Shown: positions 18,536 through 27,805, counted from the stretch's first letter. The stretch: 64,000 nt of DNA from Persicirhabdus sediminis (GCF_016595495.1 NZ_JAENIM010000009.1:62001-126000), one strand, 5' to 3'. Program-made: numbers and translations. Notes: generated by a model from the sequence alone, not told the origin.

Positions 18536-19048
18536 ATGAAAAGACTAACTACGATACTACTCAGTTCACTGGCTTTCACATTGCTAGCCACAGCTCAGGA
18601 CAAACCTAGCGCCGAAGAAAGTAGCGGCAACCGTCGACTCTGGCAGGCCAATATCAACGACGGATCATACGTCGTAGTGCTCGATCGCATCTCATCTATC
18701 AGCAAACACGAGTATATCCTAGAAGGCACTCCTCTGAAGGTCACCGAGGTAAACATCGAAACCATGGGCTCAGCCCTAGCGCGCTTTTATTACATTGCAC
18801 CGGTGACTGATGACGCGGGTTCTAACGTTGGCAGTCATCTATCAGAGCGCAGTCGCGAACTACTCAGTGAAGCAGGATCACGCGCAGGTGCCGATACAGA
18901 AACCATCGTCGCCAAACAATATCCAACAACTACACACGCAAAAACCATCGAATACCGCATTGCCGACATCGATGATTTAGACAAACTTTTTGAAAGCCTG
19001 CGCAAAGCGGTAAGCACTGGCCGCGGCAGCAAGTTCACTATCCAATAG
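18536..19048 (+). CDS. Unknown secreted protein
   Basis: 170 residues. A clear signal peptide (MKRLTTILLSSLAFTLLATAQD, cleavage after about 20) is followed by a mature protein of mixed alpha/beta character with no motif I recognise. The segment ELLSEAGSRAGADTETIVAKQYP is helical and the C-terminus charged. It is probably periplasmic. It is followed by its own terminator and looks monocistronic. Confidence 0.7.
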   Translation: MKRLTTILLSSLAFTLLATAQDKPSAEESSGNRRLWQANINDGSYVVVLDRISSISKHEYILEGTPLKVTEVNIETMGSALARFYYIAPVTDDAGSNVGSHLSERSRELLSEAGSRAGADTETIVAKQYPTTTHAKTIEYRIADIDDLDKLFESLRKAVSTGRGSKFTIQ

Positions 19049-19090
19049 TAGCGACAGCCAACGGACATTCGTTGCTCATCATTTTCGCAA

Positions 19091-19114
19091 GCCAGCTAGC
19101 TACATCTAGCTGGC
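19091..19114 (+). terminator. Intrinsic terminator
   Basis: Stem GCCAGCTAG with CTAGCTGGC across a 6-base loop, followed by TTTCTTTTTTG. It lies 42 bases after the secreted-protein gene. Confidence 0.8.
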
Positions 19115-19171
19115 TTTCTTTTTTGTATTGAATACAGAAAAACCCCTGAATCACAGCTACAAAAAAGCTAG

Positions 19172-20218
19172 CTAGCTAACATTGCCGCTAGATTCTTTAG
19201 CTTTAAGCTCTCCCCTAACTAACTGAGTGCCGACAACGGAAGTATCCCCCTGCATTTGCTCTATCAATAGCTCAGCAGCTCTTGCCCCTAACTGCTCAAG
19301 TGGCTGGACAACAGAGGTCAAAGCTGGCGTCACTTCTCCAGCCATGTAGGAACCATCCACACCAGCCACACTAATATCTTTTCCTGGCACCAAGCCCAGC
19401 TCCTTAATCATGTCCATGGCGCCGAGGGCGCTGAGATCATTCGCCGCAATCAAAGCTGTCGGCCTATCATCTAACGACAGAATTTGTTTCGCCGCCAATC
19501 GCCCGATAGAGTAATGAAACCCACCGTTAGCGATATACTCTGGTGGCAGCTCCAGCCCATGTTTTTTGATTGCGTCTATAAATGCGCGCCCACGAGTCAC
19601 CGCGTCACTGACCTGCTCTGGGCCAGCAATATAAGCAATTTTCTGATGTCCTAGTGAGACCATATGATCAACCAGGCATTCTATCGCATGCACGTTATCC
19701 ATATCCGCCCAGCTGATAGATGAATGACTTGGCTGAGCGCCCACCACCACCATAGGAGCCTCTTCGAATGTCTGATTCACAATCAACTCATCTTGCTCAA
19801 GGGGAGCTAAAATCATCACCCCATCGACACGCCGCTGGGCGACTAAAGACATTAAATTTTCACCATTTTGGTATTCCCGCGATGAGGTATCTAAGGGAAT
19901 CAATCGCAGATCTTCCTTAGCTAGCCGGTTTTGCGCCCCACGATAGATACCGGCAAAATACTCACTGCCCAACAATCCATCAAAGCGCACACCAAAACCA
20001 ATCAGCTGAGTTTTACCACGAGAGAAATTTCCAGCCAGCGCATTGTAAACATAACCAAGGCGGTCAGCTTCTTCGATGACACGCTCGCGTGTTTCTTTAC
20101 GAACGGATCCAGTTCCTGAAAAAACACGCGAAATTGTCATCTTGGACAAGCCAGTCGCTGCCGCAATGTCCTCCATCGTTGCGCCTTCTGTTCCTCGCTT
20201 TCGTTTTATTTTTTCCAT
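19172..20218 (-). CDS. LacI-family transcriptional regulator
   Basis: 348 residues. Residues 15-60 are the LacI helix-turn-helix and hinge (MEDIAAATGLSKMTISRVFSG, then ERVIEEADRLGYVYNALA). Residues 70-345 are a periplasmic-binding-protein-like sensor domain with the usual AAND, AGVDG and TSVVQP segments. It is transcribed away from a sulfatase-like gene 477 bases off and probably controls it in response to a sugar; the ligand is unknown. Ten residues of basic sequence precede the usual start of the domain. Confidence 0.93.
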   Translation of the reverse strand: MEKIKRKRGTEGATMEDIAAATGLSKMTISRVFSGTGSVRKETRERVIEEADRLGYVYNALAGNFSRGKTQLIGFGVRFDGLLGSEYFAGIYRGAQNRLAKEDLRLIPLDTSSREYQNGENLMSLVAQRRVDGVMILAPLEQDELIVNQTFEEAPMVVVGAQPSHSSISWADMDNVHAIECLVDHMVSLGHQKIAYIAGPEQVSDAVTRGRAFIDAIKKHGLELPPEYIANGGFHYSIGRLAAKQILSLDDRPTALIAANDLSALGAMDMIKELGLVPGKDISVAGVDGSYMAGEVTPALTSVVQPLEQLGARAAELLIEQMQGDTSVVGTQLVRGELKAKESSGNVS

Positions 20219-20695
20219 GGTTTTAGGGTTACTGGGAATTAGAGAAAATCCTCATCTGCGCAACTGGCCATTTTAGCGGGGTCACGAAGATTCGTTTTTC
20301 TTGATTCTGCTTACTAAAAACCAGAAATGTGCTCGGTAACAAGCATAAACGAATTGCGCCTAATGAAATGCCAATTTGAACAGAGCACAATCGCGCTCAG
20401 TGAGGCCAATGACAAATAAGCTCAGAGAAAAAATGGAAGTAAATAATCGCTAAGGCCGACAATACCAGCCCACTAAACAACACTAGCTGAGAACCTTATG
20501 GCATAAGGAAAATTGAGACGCCAATTTTTACCAAACCATCACAATTGTGAAATTTTACGGCTTTTCCCCACCTCATGAGACATCAAATTGGTGCAGAAAA
20601 CCAATTTTAAACTGTAGTTTCAAACTAAATAGATTAAGTTAATCTAATGCCACAATTTCTGCAGCTGCCCGAAAATCCAAGCCATTAAAAAAATC
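20219..20695. promoter_or_regulatory. Divergent control region between LacI gene and sulfatase-like gene
   Basis: 477 bases without a gene. Visible symmetry: an inverted repeat AAATTGG-N9-CCAATTT at 20585-20607 and, right after it, the palindrome AAACTGTAGTTT at 20609-20620. Both lie 75-110 bases before the sulfatase-like start, where an operator could sit. Neither has the central CG of a classic LacI-family operator, so the assignment is tentative. Confidence 0.35.
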
Positions 20696-22081
20696 ATGAA
20701 CATTATGCGCCTTATTTTAGTACTGACATGCCTACTTCCATTAGCAGGCCTGGCTAAACGCCAACCACCCAACATTATTCTTATCTGCGCAGATGATCTA
20801 GGTTACGGAGATGTCAGTTACCACCACGGTCACGCTGAAGACATCATTACACCAAATATCGAGCGCTTAGCCCGCAATGGCGTATGGTTCTCACAAGCCT
20901 ACAGTGCCTCCACACTTGGCGCCCCAGCCCGCTCCGGCATGATGACCGGACGCTATCCCCAGCGCTATGGATACGAAGACAATCCTGGGCCATTTCGACA
21001 GTCTGAAGACGTCACCATCGGCACACCTGATAGCGAAACCACTCTAGCTGAAAAATTTGGCGAACTCGGCTACACCACAGCACTGATAGGTAAATACGAA
21101 GATAGCTACAACCAGCTGAAGCACCCAAATCGACGTGGCTACGACTACTTTTACGGCTTCACCGGATCTATCATCGACTACTACGTCAAAGCGCGTTCAA
21201 AAAGGCAGATCTACAGAAATAACAAACTCGTGATCGAACAACGCTATCTCACAGACGTTTTTGGAGAAGAAGCTGAGAAGTTCATCATTGAAAATAAAGA
21301 CGATCCTTTTTTCCTCCACCTTTCCTTTAATGCTGTCTCAGGACCTATCGTAGCGCCACCTGAGGTGGTGGAAAAGTTCGCACACATTCAAGGCGAGCGC
21401 AGACGCAAATTTGTCACCATGCTCTACATCATGGATAAAAATATTGGCAACCTATTGAATACCTTGAACAAGCATGGGCTGAAGGAAAATACCATGGTGA
21501 TCCTGACTAGCGACACAGGCAGCAAACCTAGAGCAACTCATGCGAGCAACGGCAATCTCAATGGCGAGCGCGGCACTTTTTTCGAAGGCGGCATCCGCGT
21601 CCCCTTAATCATCTCGTGGCCAAGCAAATTGCCAAAAGACTTTGAGCACACACAAATGGTCAGCACCTTGGATATCTACCCAACCATCTTTAGCGCCTGC
21701 AAAGCGAGAAAACCATGGTCGGAAAATGAGCTCGATGGCAAAGACATCTACAGCCAGATCAGCGGCATGGAAGACGCCAGCTCTCACGAGTATTTATACT
21801 GGAGAGCCAATGCCAAGTGGGCAGTCAGGGACAATCATTGGAAGTTAGTCTTCGCCGATAATAAATCTCCCGTTGCTTTGTATAAAATTATTAATGACGA
21901 GAGAGAGCAGAAAAACGTCATCAATGATTATCCAGCTGAGGTGGAGCGCCTCAACAATGCCTTTGTTAACTGGTCAAAGACATTGAAAGCACCACAATGG
22001 GGGTGGCAGCCACAGTACTGCGGGGAAACTAAAATGGATTTTAAAAACCCAAACCCGCAAGCACTGAGCATCGCTGATTAA
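20696..22081 (+). CDS. Sulfatase-fold protein lacking catalytic residues (probable pseudoenzyme)
   Basis: 461 residues with a signal peptide (first 20) and an unmistakable sulfatase scaffold: NIILICADDLGYGDV, PARSGMMTGRYPQR, EGGIRVPLIISWP. The residue that must be Cys or Ser for conversion to formylglycine is Gly75 (context TLGAPARS; codon GGC at 20918-20920). Other usual active-site positions also differ: GKWH is GKYE (residues 132-135), SDNG is SDTG (272-275), the APHxP His is replaced (NAVSGP, 212-217), and the Lys before the EGG motif is Arg292. D33, D34, K133 and D273 remain. The frame is intact, so this looks like a maintained protein without sulfatase chemistry, perhaps binding sulfated glycans. 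It is divergent from a LacI regulator. Confidence 0.85.
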   Translation: MNIMRLILVLTCLLPLAGLAKRQPPNIILICADDLGYGDVSYHHGHAEDIITPNIERLARNGVWFSQAYSASTLGAPARSGMMTGRYPQRYGYEDNPGPFRQSEDVTIGTPDSETTLAEKFGELGYTTALIGKYEDSYNQLKHPNRRGYDYFYGFTGSIIDYYVKARSKRQIYRNNKLVIEQRYLTDVFGEEAEKFIIENKDDPFFLHLSFNAVSGPIVAPPEVVEKFAHIQGERRRKFVTMLYIMDKNIGNLLNTLNKHGLKENTMVILTSDTGSKPRATHASNGNLNGERGTFFEGGIRVPLIISWPSKLPKDFEHTQMVSTLDIYPTIFSACKARKPWSENELDGKDIYSQISGMEDASSHEYLYWRANAKWAVRDNHWKLVFADNKSPVALYKIINDEREQKNVINDYPAEVERLNNAFVNWSKTLKAPQWGWQPQYCGETKMDFKNPNPQALSIAD

Positions 22082-22082
22082 C

Positions 22083-23660
22083 TTAGCGCGCTTGGCTGCA
22101 TGCCGCTTCAGCGCACTTTAATCCATCCAGCGCGGCGGACACAATGCCACCAGCGTAACCAGCTCCTTCAGCACATGGATAGAGCGATTTTACTTCTGGG
22201 TGCTGCAGTGAATTTTCATCACGAGGAATCCTAACTGGGCTACTGGTTCTCGTTTCAAATCCTATCAGATTAGCTTCTTCAGTGATGTAGCCGTGCATGC
22301 CTTTGCCAAACTTTCGCAAACCAGTTTGCATGCGTTTGACGATGAATGACGGCATCACTTCATCCAGCCGCGAGCTGGTGATACCAGGGAAGTAACTTGT
22401 CTTTGGCAAGCTAGCGGAAAGTTTTCCAGCTAGGAAATCTGGCACTCGCTGAGCTGGTGCTTTTTGCATACCACCGCCAAATTGAGACGCGGCAATTTCT
22501 AGCTGCTTTTGGAAAGCGATGCCAGCTAACACGCCGTGTTGTTGCTGAAATTTCTGCGTATCCTCAGGTTCAACGGTGACCACCATGCCGCTGTTAGCAA
22601 ATGGTGAATCGCGCCTTGCTAGAGACATGCCATTGACTACGACCTCGTCATTTTCCGTGGCAGCTGGCACGATGAAGCCACCTGGGCACATGCAAAATGA
22701 ATGCACGCCACGACCGTCGATCTTACATGCTAACGAATACGATGCCGCTGGCAGCTTTTGGTGTCTCGGCTCACCTGGTTTTTGATGGTACTGGATAGAA
22801 TCAATCAGCGGTTGCGGGTGCTCGATACGCACGCCTACAGCAAATGCCTTTTGCTCTAGCCGCACACCATCGCGGTGAAGCAGTTCGTAAATATCACGCG
22901 CCGAATGGCCTGTAGCAAGAATCACAGACTCACCAGAAAACTCACGTCCATCAGCCGTGCGCACGGCTTTCATTTCTCCTCCAGCGATAACAAACTCGTT
23001 CACCTTGGCATTGAAATGCACTTCCCCGCCAGCTGATAGAATGCTCTCACGCATCGCCATCACAACTTTCGGCAGCAAGTTAGATCCAATGTGTGGATGG
23101 GCGTCAGTGAGAATTCTAGCTGGCGCGCCGTGGGCCACGAAGGTTTCATAAACGGTGCGAACTGGTCCACGCTTGGTGGCACGAGTATAAAGTTTGCCGT
23201 CAGAGAAAGTACCTGCACCACCTTCGCCAAAGCAGTAGTTAGAATCTTCTATCACCGTTCCCTTACGCATGATAGGCGCGAGGTCATAACGGCGAGCTGA
23301 GGCGTCTTTACCGCGCTCAAGAACGATTGGTTTCACGCCGAGCTCGATACAGCGCAAGGCCGCAAACATACCAGCAGGCCCGCAGCCAACAATGACTACT
23401 TGTTTTGCGCCAGCTGGAACTTGCGAGTAATCAGCATGCGGAAGTGGTACCTCTGGAAGTTTCCCGCCAAGAGCCACTTCGAGACGCAGCTGGACTTTCA
23501 CTGGAGCGCGGCGCGCGTCATATGACTGCTTAACCAGCCGGATATCAGAAATCTGTTTGGGATGAACTTTGAGCTTTCTAGCTGCTGATTTTTTCCAAGC
23601 CTCTGGCTGATCACTGCGATCTACGGAAGTAATTATGTCGACGACAACTGGCTGACTCAT
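22083..23660 (-). CDS. FAD-dependent oxidoreductase (COG2509 type)
   Basis: 525 residues. An N-terminal ~80-residue extension (with VDRSDQPEAWKKSAARKL) precedes the dinucleotide-binding motif VVIVGCGPAGMFAALRCIELG (about residue 88). Conserved family blocks follow: FGEGGAGTFSDGKLYTR, SVILATGHSARDIYELL and a C-terminal GAGYAGGIVSAALDGL. Members are annotated as FAD-dependent dehydrogenases with uncertain substrates. It is last of a three-gene run with the KH-R3H and thioesterase genes (gaps 11 and 8 bases). Its stop lies one base from that of the convergent sulfatase-like gene. Confidence 0.88.
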   Translation of the reverse strand: MSQPVVVDIITSVDRSDQPEAWKKSAARKLKVHPKQISDIRLVKQSYDARRAPVKVQLRLEVALGGKLPEVPLPHADYSQVPAGAKQVVIVGCGPAGMFAALRCIELGVKPIVLERGKDASARRYDLAPIMRKGTVIEDSNYCFGEGGAGTFSDGKLYTRATKRGPVRTVYETFVAHGAPARILTDAHPHIGSNLLPKVVMAMRESILSAGGEVHFNAKVNEFVIAGGEMKAVRTADGREFSGESVILATGHSARDIYELLHRDGVRLEQKAFAVGVRIEHPQPLIDSIQYHQKPGEPRHQKLPAASYSLACKIDGRGVHSFCMCPGGFIVPAATENDEVVVNGMSLARRDSPFANSGMVVTVEPEDTQKFQQQHGVLAGIAFQKQLEIAASQFGGGMQKAPAQRVPDFLAGKLSASLPKTSYFPGITSSRLDEVMPSFIVKRMQTGLRKFGKGMHGYITEEANLIGFETRTSSPVRIPRDENSLQHPEVKSLYPCAEGAGYAGGIVSAALDGLKCAEAACSQAR

Positions 23661-23668
23661 GGGTATAG

Positions 23669-24019
23669 TTAGTTTGTAATTGGCTGCTTCACTCCGTCTT
23701 CATCCACGTTTACATAGCTTACCATCGTGGTAAAAATCGGCTCACTAGCTGGTTGTTTTCCACGGCAAACCTCTACTCGATAGCTGACTGAGGTAGCGCC
23801 AACACGCACTTGATTGCACCGAATGGTCAAGATAATTCCCTCCCGCACAGAGTGGCGAAAACTCACCTCGTCCATGCCTACGGTAACAAACCGGCAATCG
23901 GCAAAATCTAGGCTAGCGGCAATCCAGCTGGCTTCGTCAACCCACTGGAGCAAGCGCCCACCAAAAAGAAATCCATATTGGTTCAAATCCTCAGGCAATA
24001 CTAAGCGGTGGGTTTCCAT
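23669..24019 (-). CDS. Hotdog-fold acyl-CoA thioesterase
   Basis: 116 residues, YciA-like: METHRLVLPEDLNQYGFLFGGRLLQWVDEAS holds the hotdog helix with the conserved Asn and Asp, followed by the strands VSFRHSVREG and SVSYRVEV. Such enzymes hydrolyse acyl-CoA in the cytoplasm. It is shorter than YciA at its C-terminus (about 130 is usual). Eight bases separate it from the FAD oxidoreductase gene. Confidence 0.85.
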   Translation of the reverse strand: METHRLVLPEDLNQYGFLFGGRLLQWVDEASWIAASLDFADCRFVTVGMDEVSFRHSVREGIILTIRCNQVRVGATSVSYRVEVCRGKQPASEPIFTTMVSYVNVDEDGVKQPITN

Positions 24020-24030
24020 AATGAAAATCG

Positions 24031-24486
24031 TTAGCTGCGCTGAATGATGACTCTTTTATATCTAGCGGCTCCGTCAGGTGAGCTGGTCTTCACCTTCTCA
24101 TCTTCCACCAAAGCATTGTGCACAAGTCGACGGTAGAAGGCATTCAGCGGCTTCATTTTTCTGGCTTTGCCATCTTCGTGAACTTTTTGTGCTAGCTCGC
24201 GCGCCGTCTGGATAATTTTTTCCTCATAGCGATCACGGTAGTGGTCGCAGTCAACACGGATGCGTTTGGCGTCTGGGAAATGTTTGCTGAGGATGCGGTT
24301 TACCAAATATTGAAAATCTTCCAATCGGTCACCATTGGCACCGATCAGATACTTGCCTTCCTCAGTACGAATTTGCAAACACACAGATCCATCGTGCTCT
24401 AGCTCATCGATTCTCGCCTCAAAGCCAAGGTGATCGAGCATCGTCTGCAATATCTTTTTGGCTGCCTCCACTTCTGTCATAAGCAA
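24031..24486 (-). CDS. KH-R3H RNA-binding protein (Jag/KhpB-like)
   Basis: 151 residues. Residues 30-85 form the KH domain (GKYLIGANGDRLEDFQYLVNRI) and 85-151 the R3H domain, ending HNALVEDEKVKTSSPDGAARYKRVII. This matches Jag/KhpB without the N-terminal Jag-N domain. Such proteins bind RNA and influence cell elongation. Jag normally follows yidC and rnpA; here it instead heads a run with a thioesterase and an FAD oxidoreductase. Start could also be the ATG two codons later. Confidence 0.87.
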   Translation of the reverse strand: MLMTEVEAAKKILQTMLDHLGFEARIDELEHDGSVCLQIRTEEGKYLIGANGDRLEDFQYLVNRILSKHFPDAKRIRVDCDHYRDRYEEKIIQTARELAQKVHEDGKARKMKPLNAFYRRLVHNALVEDEKVKTSSPDGAARYKRVIIQRS

Positions 24487-24588
24487 ATGCTAAATAAACC
24501 AATCCAAAAGGTCAACTTTTCAGAGTTATCAGAGACGAATTAAATCTCCCGCTGGATAACTCCGCCGGCAAATGCCATAGATAAAAAA

Positions 24589-24620
24589 ATGCACCCACAG
24601 CCAGCTGGCGGTGAGTGCAT
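24589..24620 (-). terminator. Intrinsic terminator of the HAD gene
   Basis: Outer stem ATGCAC/GTGCAT and inner palindrome GCCAGCTGGC, followed on the minus strand by seven T (A run at 24583-24589). It lies 24 bases after the HAD stop. Confidence 0.75.
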
Positions 24621-24643
24621 CAGAAATATATCTTTGGTGAAAA

Positions 24644-25255
24644 TTACACCACACTAAGCGGAGAAGGAACCGTGATCACTTCCATCCCTGCAGCTAGCGC
24701 CGCTTCTATGCCAGCTGGTGCATCTTCAAAAACCAAACAACGCTCAGGTTTCACCCCAAGGCGCTCCGCCACATCAAAATAGATATCTGGATTTGGTTTC
24801 CCTTTTTTCACGTCATTTGCAGTGACCACTTCATCAAACAGATCGCTGATATTCACTTGCTTGAGTGTTTTTTCAGCCACATTACGAGATCCACCAGTAG
24901 CTACCGCCATTGGCAGCTTGCCGCGAACGTGTTTGGCAAACTCAATCACCTCAGTAATTGGCTTGATTCTGTCCAAATTTCCCATGAATGCCTTGCGTTT
25001 TGCGGCTCCCACAGCTTCGGCGTCTAGGTGAACATCACACTCACCATTGAGATCTCTAACGATATCGCGAGTTGGGCGTCCACCCATCGCGTAAAAGACA
25101 TCTTCAGCAAATACGTTGTACGCGCCAAAGCTATCCAGCGCGACACACCATGCCTCAAAATGAGCTGGCATGGAATCTACCAGAGTTCCATCCAAATCGA
25201 AAATGACGGCATCATAATCCGCCAAGGAAATGTCGAACAAGTTTTCCTTAAACAT
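24644..25255 (-). CDS. HAD-superfamily phosphatase/phosphomutase (beta-PGM-like)
   Basis: 203 residues. Motif I is FDLDGTLVDSMPAH (about residue 18), the cap contains MGGRPTRDIV, motif II is VATGGSR, motif III is GKPNPDIY, and motif IV is FEDAPAGIEAA. The DxD motif and cap sequence resemble beta-phosphoglucomutase-like YqaB phosphatases. It probably acts on fructose-1-phosphate or a similar sugar phosphate; the substrate is not provable. It is downstream of the UTP-glucose-1-phosphate uridylyltransferase gene by 81 bases. Confidence 0.88.
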   Translation of the reverse strand: MFKENLFDISLADYDAVIFDLDGTLVDSMPAHFEAWCVALDSFGAYNVFAEDVFYAMGGRPTRDIVRDLNGECDVHLDAEAVGAAKRKAFMGNLDRIKPITEVIEFAKHVRGKLPMAVATGGSRNVAEKTLKQVNISDLFDEVVTANDVKKGKPNPDIYFDVAERLGVKPERCLVFEDAPAGIEAALAAGMEVITVPSPLSVV

Positions 25256-25336
25256 ACGCGCACTGATATGAACAATCCCAAGACATATTCAAGCTGCCAT
25301 TTTCAACAAAATCGACAGATTGAAATGAATATTTCA

Positions 25337-26764
25337 TTAGCCTAATTCAACCGCTTCATCGCAATAAGCGCCAGCGGCAACCCATTGTGGTTCGGTGGAT
25401 TTGTTGACAAAACTAACGGTTCCCTCAATCACCACACCATCACAGAATCTTACTGGACCTTCGATGCTCAGCTTATCGGCTTTCACCAATGACGGAACGC
25501 CCAGCCCTTGCAGGCTGTCTACCAGTTTATATTCATCAGAAAGTGAGATCACTGGTGGCTTACCATCGCGTTCGGCAGCCAGAGCAATGCGACCATCAAC
25601 TGAGCGCACGTAAGCATCTGAACGCAGAGCAAATAAATCCGCAGTGGATTTCACCGGAGCAAAACGTGAGCGCGGCACACAAACCGCACCAGATCCTTTG
25701 AAGCATTCGATCGCCGCACCCATTGCCGTTTCCAGCTGATACACTGGAGTTGATTCTTTATCGCGCGGGTCTACCGTCTTGCGGTTTTGAATCATTGGCA
25801 GCGGAAGAATTCCGTTCTGCGCTTTCAGTTCGTCACGTAGTGATTGCAGATCAAGCCACAGGTTATTGGTATTAAAGTAGCGGTGAATGTTGATGTCCTG
25901 GAACATGTGAAGATCTTCATCCGGACACTGGGCTACTTCGCGCAGAAGCAGCTGGCCGTCAGATTTTCTCAGCGCCAGATGGCCACCTTTTTTATCCGCT
26001 TCCGTCCGGCGAGTCGCCTCCATCATGAATGGCATGCCAGAAGTTGCAAAATGTTTGAGCAAACATGGATCCAGCACAGCACCTAGGTTGTCCGAGTTAG
26101 AAACAAAGGCGTAACGTACACCATCAGCTAACAATTTATCCAACCAACCACTGCCAACCAGCGCTGGGTAGAGATCACCGTGTCCTGGAGGACACCATTC
26201 TAACTCTGGATTTGCCGGCCAGCTCACTGGGCCGAGCACATCTTCATCACTAGCATCTACCTTAGGTGATGAGTTTTGCATCATCTCAATGTCTTTGCCA
26301 GTCTCGGCAAATCCATCAACGATGTAGCTATCCAAATGCTCAAGTGTATCCGCAGAAGTGCTGAAGCTATTCATCAGCAAGAACTTCACCGGCGCGCCAG
26401 TAGACTCGCGTAAATATTCAATCTGCTCGATAATGATATCCAAAAACGTCAGCTCGTCCTTCACCGGAAGCAAGCTTTTGGCTTTCTGCAATCCCATGCT
26501 GGTTCCTAACCCGCCGTTGAGTTTGATCACTACTGTTTTGGACAGCAGATCTTGGTCGAATTCTTGGCAGGTAAAACCGAGATCAGCTAAATTAGCAAAA
26601 CCATCTGCTCGATCGATGTCTCGCTCAGCTAGATGGCCAGAGCTCTCCTCAAGCAGCTTTTTATAATTATGCTGAAAAGCCAAAATGGCCGACTCATTGA
26701 CGCCTGCACTTTCCATCTTTTCACGGAAAGCTGCAAATTTTTGTAATGGATCCATAGTTACCAC
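25337..26764 (-). CDS. UTP-glucose-1-phosphate uridylyltransferase, UDPGP (eukaryote-like) family
   Basis: 475 residues of the UGP2/UDPGP family rather than the short bacterial GalU type. The nucleotide-binding loop is VVIKLNGGLGTSMGLQKAKSLLPV (about residue 72). PPGHGDLYPALVGSGWLDKLL and YAFVSNSDNLGAVLD are the family's substrate and metal segments, and a C-terminal beta-helix part follows. It makes UDP-glucose from UTP and glucose-1-phosphate. The first Met pair (residues 1 and 4) leaves the exact start open. Confidence 0.9.
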   Translation of the reverse strand: MVTMDPLQKFAAFREKMESAGVNESAILAFQHNYKKLLEESSGHLAERDIDRADGFANLADLGFTCQEFDQDLLSKTVVIKLNGGLGTSMGLQKAKSLLPVKDELTFLDIIIEQIEYLRESTGAPVKFLLMNSFSTSADTLEHLDSYIVDGFAETGKDIEMMQNSSPKVDASDEDVLGPVSWPANPELEWCPPGHGDLYPALVGSGWLDKLLADGVRYAFVSNSDNLGAVLDPCLLKHFATSGMPFMMEATRRTEADKKGGHLALRKSDGQLLLREVAQCPDEDLHMFQDINIHRYFNTNNLWLDLQSLRDELKAQNGILPLPMIQNRKTVDPRDKESTPVYQLETAMGAAIECFKGSGAVCVPRSRFAPVKSTADLFALRSDAYVRSVDGRIALAAERDGKPPVISLSDEYKLVDSLQGLGVPSLVKADKLSIEGPVRFCDGVVIEGTVSFVNKSTEPQWVAAGAYCDEAVELG

Positions 26765-26895
26765 AAAAAACGTGGTAGAACATTTATCCGCACATGGCCA
26801 TGCGAAATCTCAAAAAAATGCCCGCTGACCTAGCAAATCATGACACTAGTCCATTTCTGTTACTAAACCGAAAACAATAAGTAAGACACAAGCGT

Positions 26896-27681
26896 TTAAT
26901 CAGAAGACCTGTAATACCTTCTGTAAACAGAAGGAGTCATGTGCATGATTCGTTCAAATGAACGCGTGAAGCTCGCATGTTCCTGAAAGCCAGTTTGTAG
27001 TGAAATTTCGCCAATATTCAGCTGACTGTTAGCCAATAAATCACAGGCCGCAGCAATGCGAGCTTGTTGGATAAAACCTCTCGGCGTCGTGCCGAGGTGC
27101 TTATGAAATCTCCGCTCTAGAGTACTGATAGACATACCGCTATGTGCAGCTAGAGAAGAGACGGATAGAGACTCGCCCACATTCTGGTGAATGTATTCCA
27201 CGAGCTGGCCAATCGCGCGGTAATCTGACGGCAGCGGATGCACTTGGTCAATCTTGCGAGAAATGCCCGCCGTGCCCATAATCTTATCATCGCGATCATA
27301 GATGGGAATCTTGGTCGTACTGCGCCATTCGATCGCTCCCGTGCGCATGGTCACAAGCTCCATTTTATGCCGAATCGACTCGCCAGTTTCTACAATTTTC
27401 TTTTCATCGGCGCGATAAACCTTCGCCAATTCCGGGGTATGTATATCTTCGTCAGTCATGCCAATTTCCGCACCACGACTGAATGCCTCATAATAGGCAT
27501 GATTAAGAAAAACAAATCGTCCATCACGGTCTTTGATCCAAAAACCTATATCTGGGATCTCATTCAGTAGCTCCAACGCAACCTGACCCGGCTTCATATT
27601 CTGCGTAAACTCATCGACAGTTAAACCACCATTGAATTTCTTCATGTCTATACAACTATTCATATTCCTAATACTGGTCAA
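26896..27681 (-). CDS. PAS domain AraC-family regulator, probable xylose-operon regulator
   Basis: 261 residues. Residues 35-140 are a PAS domain (IPDIGFWIKDRDGRFVFLNHAYYEAF). Residues 160-258 are the AraC double helix-turn-helix (LSVSSLAAHSGMSISTLERRFHKHLG, then GEISLQTGFQEHASFTRSFERIM). AraC-type sugar sensors usually have a cupin or periplasmic-binding domain; PAS is unusual. It is divergent from xylA with a short shared promoter region, so it probably controls the xylose genes and perhaps senses a small ligand. An alternative start is the Met at 27645. Confidence 0.9.
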   Translation of the reverse strand: MTSIRNMNSCIDMKKFNGGLTVDEFTQNMKPGQVALELLNEIPDIGFWIKDRDGRFVFLNHAYYEAFSRGAEIGMTDEDIHTPELAKVYRADEKKIVETGESIRHKMELVTMRTGAIEWRSTTKIPIYDRDDKIMGTAGISRKIDQVHPLPSDYRAIGQLVEYIHQNVGESLSVSSLAAHSGMSISTLERRFHKHLGTTPRGFIQQARIAAACDLLANSQLNIGEISLQTGFQEHASFTRSFERIMHMTPSVYRRYYRSSD

Positions 27682-27697
27682 ATACTTTCACTCTCTC

Positions 27698-27714
27698 AAA
27701 TGACGAAAAATGAC
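27698..27714. promoter_or_regulatory. Putative AraC-type operator (direct repeat)
   Basis: AAATGAC occurs twice at 27698-27704 and 27708-27714, a 10-base period, so both copies lie on one DNA face. Direct half-sites one helical turn apart suit an AraC-type double HTH. It sits between the divergent PAS-AraC and xylA genes. Confidence 0.45.
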
Positions 27715-27805
27715 AAATCTATGATGACTCCAATCATTGTATTTTTACAGATTTAATATATTCTCAATACATCTACCCCCGACGCAACTATTAAACTTTA
27801 AACTC

